A DNA stretch of 64,000 nucleotides from DASWYT01 sp965246875 (GTDB lineage Bacteria > Pseudomonadota > Alphaproteobacteria > Micavibrionales > SZUA-601), in NCBI GenBank assembly GCA_965246875.1, contig CBDFFU010000003.1, positions 558,001 through 622,000 on the forward strand, written 5' to 3'. A program made the translations under genes and the position numbers. Numbering within the stretch: the first letter of the stretch is position 1; the number at the start of each line of letters is the position of its first letter. Under the pieces are notes generated by a model. It saw only the letters and a program-made list of their open reading frames with translations, did no database searches and was not told the DNA's origin. This document shows, one piece after another, positions 8,800-17,900 of this stretch.

Positions 8800-10806
8800 A
8801 TGACACGTAAGACACTCGCTTTAATCTCGACGGCTGTTGTCGTTATTATTGTTCTCACTGTGGCGGCGGGTGCCAGTGGCTGGATCGAACGGTTTGCCTT
8901 GGGCAAGGCGCGCACAGCGACTGGACGTTCTATATCAGTGGATCATGTCTCTATCGATTGGGGCTGGCCGGTGACGCGGGTCACAGCAGACAATCTGGTG
9001 TTGGGAAATGTGGCCGGTGGCAGCGCGCCAGACATGCTGTCATTGCCGCAGTTACAAGTGGCCATTAATGCCAAGGGTATTTTCAACCGCCGTATTCTGT
9101 TTGAAGAGATCATTCTGGATAAGCCAAAATTATTGCTGGAAAAAGATGCCAAGGGTCAGGCAAATTGGCAGTTCTCGGATAACCCGACAGCAGCGGCTGG
9201 ATTAGATGCCGTAACGCCTGAAGACCGGACAGATATCCCGGCCATCGGGCGGTTGCTGATTCAGAATGGCACACTGATTTATAAAGATCCGGCCAAGAAA
9301 ACCGATTTAATGGTACAAGCCAATTCGTTGGAGAGTCGCAATAAAGGCAAGACAGATGGCACGTTGGACATCAAGGGTGCCGGACGTTATCAGGGGCATG
9401 ATTTTAAGGTTGATGTATCAGGCGGTACAATTTTTCAATTGCAAGATGACAGCAATCCCTATCCAATTGATGCCACGTTTGTTGTTGGCAGTACGCGCGC
9501 GCATTTAAAAGGGACGATGCAAGACCCGCTGCAGATGAAAGGGCTTGATCTGGCTTTGACGCTGGCCGGTAAAAACGCAGCGGAATTATTTGATGTGATT
9601 GGCGTGGCATTGCCCCCGACACCGCCGTACGACGTGACCGGACAGTTGGATTATGCCGACAAGGTCTGGAATTTTAAAAAGTTCAAAGGGAAACTGGGCA
9701 GCAGCGATTTGACAGGCTCGTTGACATGGAACACCAGCCTGCCGCGTCCCTTACTGAGTGGGGAGTTGCTGAGCGAACGTTTGGACCTCAAGGATTTGGG
9801 TGGCCTAGTGGGTGCGCCGACACCAGACGGCAATGGCGAAAAACGCGCGCCTGAACAGCAAAAACTGGCGGAGCAACAAGCGGCTAGCCAATATTTGATC
9901 CCGGAAACACCACTGGATATTAGCCGCTTAAAATCCATGGATGCCAAGGTCAGCTTTATCGGCAAGAAATTGATCTCAAATAATTTACCGCTGGATGACT
10001 TCGAAATGCGCGTCAATTTGGACAATAGTTTGCTAAAATTGACACCATTACGCTTTGGGACGGCCAATGGCGATATTATTGCCAATATGACGGTGAATGC
10101 GCGACAAGAACCTGTGCAGATCAGCGGTGATTTTGATTTTCGCAAATTGCAACTCAAGCCGATCTTTGCGGCTCTATCGAGTAAATTAGGCCAACCAAAT
10201 TATGCTGATGGTGCTATCGGTGGCAAAGCCAGATTAGCTGGTACGGGCAAATCATTGCGCGATATGTTGTCGACCGCCAAAGGCGATATTGGTCTTGGCA
10301 TGGAAGGTGGGCGTATAAGCAATTTAATCGTTGAATTACTGGGGCTGGACGTTGCCGAAAGCGCCGGATTTTTAGTCGCTGGTGACAAGCCAGTGCCAGT
10401 GCGTTGCGTGATCGGCGACTTTGCGGTTGATCATGGCATGATGAACGTACGGCATTTTATTATCGATACGACCGATAGTAACATTCAGGGGACGGGGTCA
10501 ATTAATTTGAAAAACGAGGCTCTGGATCTGACGCTGCGCACACAGGCAAAAGATAACACGTTGTTGTCGTTAAATTCACCGATCAGCTTGCGCGGAACGT
10601 TGAAAAACCCTGAAGTCAAACTTGATGTGGCAAAAGTTGCGGCGCGCGGTGCATTGGCGACAGCAGCAGCCTTTATTTTTCCACCGGCTATCGCGCTGGC
10701 CTTTGTTGAAACAGGGTTAGGAAAAGACAGTCAATGCGGCCAATTATTGAACACCATGGCCCTCGATACGGGAGCTAAACAAGAAATTCCCAAGAACAAG
10801 AAATAG
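8800..10806 (+). CDS. AsmA family protein
   Basis: Inner-membrane-anchored periplasmic protein of 668 residues. One N-terminal membrane helix (about residues 5-27) is followed by the AsmA domain, with the family pattern GRSISVDHVSIDWGW near the start. A long beta-rich AsmA_2-like region contains GTGKSLRDMLSTAKGDIGL. Members of this family (AsmA, TamB, YhdP) form bridge-like proteins linked to phospholipid movement between membranes and to outer-membrane integrity; the exact role of this one is not known. It ends 3 bases before the convergent MFS gene. Confidence 0.85.
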   Translation: MTRKTLALISTAVVVIIVLTVAAGASGWIERFALGKARTATGRSISVDHVSIDWGWPVTRVTADNLVLGNVAGGSAPDMLSLPQLQVAINAKGIFNRRILFEEIILDKPKLLLEKDAKGQANWQFSDNPTAAAGLDAVTPEDRTDIPAIGRLLIQNGTLIYKDPAKKTDLMVQANSLESRNKGKTDGTLDIKGAGRYQGHDFKVDVSGGTIFQLQDDSNPYPIDATFVVGSTRAHLKGTMQDPLQMKGLDLALTLAGKNAAELFDVIGVALPPTPPYDVTGQLDYADKVWNFKKFKGKLGSSDLTGSLTWNTSLPRPLLSGELLSERLDLKDLGGLVGAPTPDGNGEKRAPEQQKLAEQQAASQYLIPETPLDISRLKSMDAKVSFIGKKLISNNLPLDDFEMRVNLDNSLLKLTPLRFGTANGDIIANMTVNARQEPVQISGDFDFRKLQLKPIFAALSSKLGQPNYADGAIGGKARLAGTGKSLRDMLSTAKGDIGLGMEGGRISNLIVELLGLDVAESAGFLVAGDKPVPVRCVIGDFAVDHGMMNVRHFIIDTTDSNIQGTGSINLKNEALDLTLRTQAKDNTLLSLNSPISLRGTLKNPEVKLDVAKVAARGALATAAAFIFPPAIALAFVETGLGKDSQCGQLLNTMALDTGAKQEIPKNKK

Positions 10807-10809
10807 TCT

Positions 10810-12063
10810 TTATAGCGTTTGCGTGTCGATGACTGTATTGCGCATCTTCGGTGCGAAGAGGGCTGTTGCGCCAACGATAAAGACTGTGCACACGCCACCA
10901 AATATAACTGATGGGACAAGACCCATTATGCTGGCCGCCGTTCCTGATTCAAACGAGCCGATTTCATTAGATGACGTGATAAACATACCGTTGACTGCCG
11001 AAACCCGGCCCATCATGGGTTGTGGTGTCAGTAACTGGAACGCCGTTTGACGGATCACCATGCTGACACTATCGACCGCCCCACTGAGTGCCAGGAAAAC
11101 GACGGAGACCCAGAAAATTTTGCTGAAGCCAAAGCCGATGATACAAATGCCAAAAGCAACAATCACCCACAAAAGACGTTTGGTGGAAATGTAGCGCATT
11201 GGCTGCGTTGCCAGAAAGAGCGCAACAACGACGGCACCTATAGCGGGTGCAGCGCGCAAGATGCCAAGACCCTCAGAGCCGGTATGCAGCACTTGATCGG
11301 CAAAAGCGGGTAACATGGCGGTGGCACCACCAAACAACACGGCGGCCATATCCACTGCCATGATAGGGAACAACACCGGATGCGTAAACAGAAACTGCCA
11401 ACCAGCCTTGATGCTGTCCCACGCGGGATCGCGTTTTGATGGGACCTGTTCCGCATAAGCAACGGTAATAAAGATGGAGGTGATGGCTGATGCCGTTGTC
11501 ATGAGCATCGGGAAAAACCAGGCCGGACCGGCGCCATAGCCACCATAAATAAGGCCAGCCAAAGCAGGGGCGGTGATGGTCGCGATTTGAAAAAAGCTGG
11601 TATTCCAGGCTGTTCCAGACGGCACGTTGCTGCGTCCGATCACCTGCGGCAACAACGCCATATTGGCTGGGCGAATAAAGCTGCGGGCCAGCCCCGAAAT
11701 AAACACACCGCCAAACAACGCCAGAATTAAATGCGTTTGATCGAGAGGAATTAAATGGCTGCCAACCGCAAACAGGAAAACGGTATTCAGTGCGATAGCG
11801 CCCAAGCATAATGTGTAAACGCGTTTTGGTGAATAAATATCGACCACATGCCCAGCGATCAAGGCCGCCGTAATAGCAGGGATGGCTTCGGTCAGGCCCA
11901 CAACGCCTAATAAGAACACGCTTTTGGTCAACGAATAAATCTGCCAGCCGACAATGACGGCTTGGGCTTGCATCGCCAAAGTGCCCAGTGAGCGCGTCAG
12001 CAACAGCAAGCGAAAAGAACGGATTTTCAAAACGGAAAAAGACAGTTTGGCCATAGAGATCAT
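10810..12063 (-). CDS. MFS transporter (EntS-like exporter)
   Basis: Major facilitator of the MFS_3/EntS class, with about twelve hydrophobic segments over roughly 415 residues. It has the early pattern RSFRLLLLTRSLGTLAMQ and the loop GHVVDIYSPKRV in the position of the family's Asp/Arg loop between helices 2 and 3. EntS exports enterobactin, but no siderophore genes are nearby, so the substrate is open. Starts at 12063 (ATG) and 12054 (ATG, MAKLSFSVL) are both possible and neither has a clear ribosome site; a TTG at 12075 seems unlikely. It is monocistronic, convergent with the AsmA gene. Confidence 0.85.
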   Translation of the reverse strand: MISMAKLSFSVLKIRSFRLLLLTRSLGTLAMQAQAVIVGWQIYSLTKSVFLLGVVGLTEAIPAITAALIAGHVVDIYSPKRVYTLCLGAIALNTVFLFAVGSHLIPLDQTHLILALFGGVFISGLARSFIRPANMALLPQVIGRSNVPSGTAWNTSFFQIATITAPALAGLIYGGYGAGPAWFFPMLMTTASAITSIFITVAYAEQVPSKRDPAWDSIKAGWQFLFTHPVLFPIMAVDMAAVLFGGATAMLPAFADQVLHTGSEGLGILRAAPAIGAVVVALFLATQPMRYISTKRLLWVIVAFGICIIGFGFSKIFWVSVVFLALSGAVDSVSMVIRQTAFQLLTPQPMMGRVSAVNGMFITSSNEIGSFESGTAASIMGLVPSVIFGGVCTVFIVGATALFAPKMRNTVIDTQTL

Positions 12064-12228
12064 TATTCGCGGCAAAGATTAAAAATTGACCAAGGATGTA
12101 ATTCAAACGCTGTTAATTAAATCTTTGATCCACATTATATAAAAAAAATTTCATCGCCATATCGTTTCTTTATGCGGGTCTGGATTATACAGGACTTCTA
12201 ACCCCCTCTGCAAATGGAGAACCACCCA

Positions 12229-12351
12229 ATGAAAACTCTTGCTCTTTTAGCTGTTCTGGCATCCTTGTCTTTGACCGCGTGTAATACGTTTGAAGGTGTT
12301 GGCAAAGATGTCGAACGCGGCGGCGAAAAAATCCAAAAAGCTGCTGACTAA
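12229..12351 (+). CDS. Entericidin A/B family small lipoprotein (copy 1)
   Basis: A 40-residue lipoprotein, MKTLALLAVLASLSLTAC at the N-terminus with the lipobox LTAC, then NTFEGVGKDVERGGEKI, the hallmark of the entericidin family. Entericidins are small outer-membrane-directed lipoproteins; in E. coli the pair acts as an antidote/toxin linked to stationary-phase lysis. A ribosome site GGAGA lies about 9 bases upstream. It sits 26 bases before a second copy with which it shares most residues, so the two arose by duplication. Confidence 0.85.
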   Translation: MKTLALLAVLASLSLTACNTFEGVGKDVERGGEKIQKAAD

Positions 12352-12377
12352 TTTACATTTATAATCGGAGAAAAATC

Positions 12378-12509
12378 ATGAAATATTTCGCAATTTTAGC
12401 TGTTCTGGCATCTTTGGGTCTTGCTGCTTGCAACACGACCGAAGGTCTGGGTAAAGATGTCGAACGTGGCGGTGATGCCATCCAAAGCACAGCGAACCGT
12501 AACCGCTAA
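12378..12509 (+). CDS. Entericidin A/B family small lipoprotein (copy 2)
   Basis: A 43-residue lipoprotein with signal MKYFAILAVLASLGLAAC and mature part NTTEGLGKDVERGGDAIQ. It matches copy 1 across the lipobox and the GKDVERGG motif and differs at the C-terminus (STANRNR). A GGAG ribosome site lies upstream. It is followed by a strong terminator, so the two small genes form a short operon. Whether they act as an antidote/toxin pair as in E. coli or are simply redundant envelope lipoproteins cannot be told from sequence. Confidence 0.85.
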   Translation: MKYFAILAVLASLGLAACNTTEGLGKDVERGGDAIQSTANRNR

Positions 12510-12524
12510 AATCTAGCCGTTTAT

Positions 12525-12559
12525 AAAAAAACTCCCTGTTGCGAAACAGGGAGTTTTTT
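12525..12559 (+). terminator. Bidirectional rho-independent terminator
   Basis: ACTCCCTGTT (12531-12540) and AACAGGGAGT (12545-12554) form a perfect 10-bp stem with the loop GCGA. A-rich sequence lies on one side and T-rich on the other, so it can end transcription of the entericidin pair on the plus strand and of the alcohol dehydrogenase gene on the minus strand. Confidence 0.92.
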
Positions 12560-12579
12560 GTTGTTCAAACTTAAAAAAT

Positions 12580-13752
12580 CTATGGCGTCATCACGACTTT
12601 GATACAGCCATCATCTTTGTCGCGGAATGTTTTGTAAGCGTCTGGCCCTTGGTTCAAGGTGAGACGATGGGTAATGACAAAGGATGGGTCAATCTCGCCT
12701 TTCTCCACTTTTTCCAATAGTGGACGCATATAGCGATGGGTGTGAGTTTGACCGGTTTTGATCGTGAGACCTTTGTTCATCAAGGCACCAAACGGAATTT
12801 TATCGAGAAAACCGATATAAACACCGGGGATCGATAATGTGCCGCCTTTGCGACAGCATTTAATCGCTTCGCGTAACACATGCGGACGATCAGTGGCTAA
12901 CTTAACGGCGGCTTTGACATTGTCGACAACGGCACCAACACTGCCCATGCCATGCGCTTCGGCACCAACCGCGTCGATACAGCGATCCGGCCCACGGCCT
13001 TTGGTCATCGCCATCAATGTCTCATAGACGTCTTTGTCCATAAAATTGATCGTTTCGGCGCGGCCAATGGTTTCCGCCATGGCGAGACGTTCTTTGACAT
13101 GATCAATCGCGATGACGCGACCGGCACCCAGCATCCAGGCGGATTGAATGGCGAATTGGCCGACCGGACCACAGCCCCAGATGGCCACCGTATCGCCTGG
13201 CTCAATGCCGCAATTTTCAGCGGCCATGTAGCCAGTCGGGAAAATATCGGAGAGAAACAAAACTTTATCATCCGGCAAACCGGATTCAATTTTAACCGGC
13301 CCAACGTCAGCATACGGGACGCGGACATATTCCGCCTGGCCGCCACCAAACCCACCCATCATGTGCGAATAGCCAAACAAGCCCGACGGGGATTGGCCCA
13401 TCACTTCGGCGGCAATTTCCGCATTTGGATTGGAATTATCACATAGAGAGAACATGGTTTTGTCACAGAAAAAACACGATCCGCAAGCCATGTTGAACGG
13501 CACCACGACACGGTCGCCGATTTTAAGATTGGTGACATCGGACCCAAGCGCGACAACTTCGCCCATAAATTCATGACCCAGGATATCACCGGCTTCCATC
13601 GTCGGCATGAAACCGTCATAAAGGTGAAGATCAGACCCGCATATGGCGGTGGCCGTCACTTTGATAATCGCATCGCGGTTGTCGATAATTTCAGGATCGG
13701 GAACATTGTCGATGCGAACATCACTTTTGCCGTGCCAACATAAAGCTTTCAT
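12580..13752 (-). CDS. Zinc-dependent alcohol dehydrogenase (glutathione-independent formaldehyde dehydrogenase-like)
   Basis: Medium-chain zinc dehydrogenase of 390 residues. It starts at ATG 13752 (MKALCWHGK), with GGAG about 7 bases upstream; a longer in-frame start at 13785 is unlikely. Catalytic zinc ligands lie in AICGSDLHLYDG and GHEFMGEV. Structural zinc would be held by the MACGSCFFCDKTMFSLC cluster. The nucleotide fold is seen in AIWGCGPVGQFAIQSAW. The sequence resembles the large-insert class that includes glutathione-independent formaldehyde dehydrogenases. Substrate assignment is inference. It shares the bidirectional terminator with the entericidin pair. Confidence 0.88.
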   Translation of the reverse strand: MKALCWHGKSDVRIDNVPDPEIIDNRDAIIKVTATAICGSDLHLYDGFMPTMEAGDILGHEFMGEVVALGSDVTNLKIGDRVVVPFNMACGSCFFCDKTMFSLCDNSNPNAEIAAEVMGQSPSGLFGYSHMMGGFGGGQAEYVRVPYADVGPVKIESGLPDDKVLFLSDIFPTGYMAAENCGIEPGDTVAIWGCGPVGQFAIQSAWMLGAGRVIAIDHVKERLAMAETIGRAETINFMDKDVYETLMAMTKGRGPDRCIDAVGAEAHGMGSVGAVVDNVKAAVKLATDRPHVLREAIKCCRKGGTLSIPGVYIGFLDKIPFGALMNKGLTIKTGQTHTHRYMRPLLEKVEKGEIDPSFVITHRLTLNQGPDAYKTFRDKDDGCIKVVMTP

Positions 13753-13827
13753 CGTCGTCTCCAAAATATAAGTGTGAAGACGCACGACAGTCGAAGTGAA
13801 ATAAATTATCGATAGCGAAACGGCTGT

Positions 13828-14337
13828 CTATGCAGACGGAATAAATTTGAGTGCGACACCATTGTTGCAATAACGCAAGCCGGTTGGTTGCGGTCCGTCA
13901 TTGAAGACATGACCTTGGTGTCCGCCACATTGCGCACAATGATACTCCGTGCGCGCAAAAAGCAAATTATGATCGGTTTTGGTGGCAATGTGATTGGGAA
14001 TAGTATCGAAGAAACTGGGCCAGCCGGTGCCGCTGTCGAATTTAAAACGGGATGCAAAGAGGGTCAGATCACAACCGGCGCAGCCAAAGGTGCCAGCACG
14101 TTTTTCATGATTGAGCGGGCTGGTGAACGGGCGTTCGGTGCCTTCCTCGCGCAAGACATGATAGCTGTCAGGTGGCAGCTGGTTCTTCCACTCTGCATCT
14201 GTTTTGACGACAGGTTTGATGTCGGTTGCAGCTGCAGATTTTGGATCGGCGGTAATGGCCCGTTTCAACCCGGCCAGAGACAGGCCAGCAAAGGTCAAGG
14301 CACCAAGGGTCAGGGAGACAAAGTTTCTGCGGTTCAT
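13828..14337 (-). CDS. msrB: Peptide-methionine (R)-S-oxide reductase, exported
   Basis: Reduces the R-epimer of methionine sulfoxide in oxidised proteins. The catalytic Cys157 lies in LRYCNNG, and zinc-binding pairs CAGC (86/89) and CAQC (134/137) are intact. The family motif FDSGTGWPSF is present. Starting at ATG 14337, the N-terminus NRRNFVSLTLGALTFAGL looks like a twin-arginine signal, so the enzyme is probably periplasmic or membrane-anchored. It is divergent from msrA, with only 73 bases between, suggesting shared control. Confidence 0.93.
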   Translation of the reverse strand: MNRRNFVSLTLGALTFAGLSLAGLKRAITADPKSAAATDIKPVVKTDAEWKNQLPPDSYHVLREEGTERPFTSPLNHEKRAGTFGCAGCDLTLFASRFKFDSGTGWPSFFDTIPNHIATKTDHNLLFARTEYHCAQCGGHQGHVFNDGPQPTGLRYCNNGVALKFIPSA

Positions 14338-14410
14338 GTTGTTGAAATAGCTTGTCAAACACAGATGACAAGTCTAGTTAGAATAACAGATAAAGCCTAA
14401 AGGATTGATC

Positions 14411-14992
14411 ATGATATTACGCACTGTTGCTGTACTGGCCTGTTTGCTGATGGGTGGAGCAGTTCATGCAGCACCACCAAAGCTGGAAAAGGCCGTGTTT
14501 GCTGGCGGGTGTTTCTGGTGCATGGACGCCGCGTTCAAGGAATTGCCAGTGGAAAAAGTCATGTCTGGTTATACCGGCGGGCATGTGGTTAACCCAACCT
14601 ATGAGCAGGTCAGTTCCGGCAAGACGGGGCATGTTGAAGCCATCGAGGTGACATTTGACCCGGCGAAGGTCAGCTATGCGACCCTATTGAAACATTTCTG
14701 GGACAATGTCGATCCGACCGACCCAAATGGCCAGTTTTGTGACAAAGGCAGCCAGTATGGCGCAGGGGTGTTTTACACGACAGCTGAGCAAGAAAAAAAG
14801 GCGCGTGAGTCGTTAAAGCCGATTCAAAATAAATTTTCACAACCGCTGGCGGCGTTTTTATTCGCAAAGCCGAACCGTTTTATCCGGCCGAAGACTATCA
14901 TCAGGAGTTATGCGGCGAAGAATGCGTTGCGGTATAAATTGTATGAGACAGGTTGTGGGCGTGAGAAACGACTGGATGCGTTGAAGAAATAA
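14411..14992 (+). CDS. msrA: Peptide-methionine (S)-S-oxide reductase, exported, with locally frame-disrupted C-terminal motif
   Basis: Reduces the S-epimer of methionine sulfoxide. A signal peptide (cleavage near AVHA/AP) precedes the catalytic motif AGGCFWC with Cys34. GYTGGHVVNPTYEQV and the C-terminal NALRYKLYETGCGR are typical. ATG 14411 follows AAAGGA. Residues about 150-166 do not match the family. Reading the next frame over the same bases gives AEPFYPAEDYHQE, the expected conserved segment. Two extra T in the TTTTT at 14855-14859 and one extra T at 14908-14909 together restore the frame. Either the protein is damaged there or the sequence holds errors. Confidence 0.88.
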   Translation: MILRTVAVLACLLMGGAVHAAPPKLEKAVFAGGCFWCMDAAFKELPVEKVMSGYTGGHVVNPTYEQVSSGKTGHVEAIEVTFDPAKVSYATLLKHFWDNVDPTDPNGQFCDKGSQYGAGVFYTTAEQEKKARESLKPIQNKFSQPLAAFLFAKPNRFIRPKTIIRSYAAKNALRYKLYETGCGREKRLDALKK

Positions 14993-14994
14993 TA

Positions 14995-17900
14995 TCAGTT
15001 CTTCACTTGCTCTTCCGCTAATTTCTTCGCACCCTGATAGTCGACTTTCCCCGTTCCTAACAGCGGCATATCCGCCAGCTGCAAGATGACACGCGGGAGG
15101 GCGAGTTCAGGCAGGTTGCGTTGTTTGAAGAAGGGGCTGATCGCGTCGCGGTTCATCTCTTTGAACGTGGTGAGGATTACCAACTGTTCGCCTTTTTTCG
15201 CATCCGGAATACTGACGACCGCCAACAGCGCGTCTGGCCACAACGCGTTGAGTGCATTTTCAACAGCGGTCAGCGATATCATTTCGCCAGCAATTTTGGC
15301 AAAGCGTTTGGTGCGGCCTTTGATGGTGACAAAACGGTCATCGTCAATCGCGACGATATCGCCCGTGTCATACCAGCCATCGGCAATCGGGGTCAGGACG
15401 CCGGGATTGTCGGCGAAGAGATAACCCAGCATGACGTTCGGGCCTTTGACCCACAACTTTTGCCCCTCGGTAATCCCGGTCACTGTTTCCAGTCTGGTCT
15501 CAAGGCCCGACAGAATGCGCCCCACACTGCCTTGACGGTTGTGCATCGGTGTATTGAGCGCGATGCCGGGTGCGGTTTCGGTGGCGCCATAACCTTCGAA
15601 CACACGCACACCGAATTTGTCGGCATAAACGCGGCGGGTTTCATCTTTCAAACGTTCGGCACCGGCGAAAATATAGCGGATGCTGTAAAAATCATACGGG
15701 TTGGCAAAACGTGCATAACCCGCCAAGAACGTATCGGTACCGAACAGGATCGTGCTGTTCGTGTCATAGATGAGTTCCGGGATGATGCGGTAATGCAACG
15801 GTGACGGATAATAAAATGTTTTGATGCCGGACAGCAGTGGCAACAACGTGCCGCCCATCAGGCCAAACGCGTGAAACATGGGCAGCGCGTTGAAGACTTT
15901 ATCCTGTGGCCCAAAGTCGATGCGGCTGGCGAGTTGATAAATGTTGGACAAAATATTGCTGTGGCTGAGGACGACACCTTTGGGTGTGCCTTCAGAACCG
16001 GAAGTAAAGAGGATGGCGGCGGGTGCATCCGGATTTTGATTTTTCACCGTCGCATTATAGCTGCGTTGCGGCAGATAGGATTTTAACAGGCTACCAAGTT
16101 TCGCCAGACGTGAAACGGCAGCGGCGATATCTTCCAGATAGACGATGCGGATCGTGTTGTGTTCCAGGCTGTCAATGACAGGTTGCAGGCGTGTCATCGT
16201 GATAAAGCGTTTGGACGTGACAATCGTCGACAGTTGCGCGGCTTTGCAGGCCGACAGCAAACTGGCACTGCCCGCCGTGAAATTGAGCAGGGCCGTGACG
16301 CGGCCACGCAATTGCAGGCCAAACAACGTGACGGATGTCGTGATGGCGGTCGGCAAGAGAATGCCCATCGCTTCGCCTGTTGGTGCTGTTGTGTCCAACG
16401 CTTTGCCGAGGACAAACGCACGGGTCAAAAATTGTCCGTAGGTCAGCGGTTTGCGCATGACGTCTTCGGCGATAATGTGATGCCGGCCATGCAGTTTCTG
16501 CGCGCCGATCAGAGCCGATACCAATGTCTGATGATGCGGGCTGCTGGCAAACATCATGTCGGACATGACGTTATAGAGTTCATTCCCTGCCAATTGGCGC
16601 CGCTTGCGGCCTTTGACGTCGTCGGGCAAGGCAAAACGGCGTGGCGGCAAAATGGTCAGGCTGATTTTCGGGAACCAGCGTAAATGCACTTTGCCTTTGA
16701 GGCGGGAGAACGGCGTATATTGTGCGCCATCAATGCGAATAGGCAGGATCATGGCATTGGCTTTATCAGCAATCATGCCGGGGCCTTCATAGATTTTCAT
16801 CAGGGCACCGGTGGTGGTAATGCGCCCCTCCGGGAAAATCATGCAAGGCTTGTCCTGTTTCAGCGTGTCGATCAGGCTTTTGATCGCCAGCGGATTGGTC
16901 GGGTCAAGCGGCAGAATATTGACCAGACTCATGACCGGCTTCATCCACCATTTCGCGGCAATATGCGTGTTGGCGGCAAAGGTGATGCGGTCGGGTAAGC
17001 TGGCGGCAATCAACGCAGCATCGAGGAACGAGGTGTGGTTGGCAACGATCAAGACGCGCTGGCCAGCCTTGGTATAATTCTCCAAGCCTTTGACGTCGAT
17101 ACGGTAGACCAAAAACAAAAGGGCCTTGAGCAAGGTGCGCGGCAGAGCATCGGGCAACAGCTTGCAGATATAAACAGCTACCAGCAAATTGCCCAGCGCA
17201 ATGCTGAGAAAGATTTGCGGAATGGTAAAGCCGCGCATGATTAACACCAGCGACAGCAACGCGGAGACGACCATGAACAGGGCGTTGATGATGTTGTTCG
17301 CCGCAATGATGCGCGCCCGGTGCGACGGGGCGCTGTCATGCTGCATGACTGCGTAAAGCGGCACGATGTAGAGACCGGAACAGATGGAGAGGCCAAGCAA
17401 GTCGAACAGCACGCGCCAGTTTACGGGCGTATTCAGAAATTGCTGCAAGGTGATGAGTATCGGGCTGACGATTTGTGCGGCGTGCAGGCTGGCGATATAG
17501 AAATCAATGCCAAAGGCACTGATGCCCAACGCGGCCAGTGGCACATACAATGTTTGGATGCGGCCGTTGAGAAGTCTGTTGCACAGGAAGGAACCGATGC
17601 CGATGCCCAGCGAAAATACTGTGAGGAACAGGGTCACGACATTGCCATCGGCATGCAACACATCTTTGGCGTAAGACGGAAACTGCGCGAGGAATGTGGC
17701 CCCCACCAGCCAGAACCATGAAATGCCGAGGATGCAACGAAACACCCGTTTGTCCTGCCGGCTATAGCGGACCATGCGTATCGTTTCCTGAATGATATTT
17801 TTATTGATGATGATCTCAGGTTGTGGTGCCGGGGCGGCCGGAATTGACCGGCTGCTGAGATAACCGGCAACTGCGACGACCAGCAAGGCGATCGAAATCA

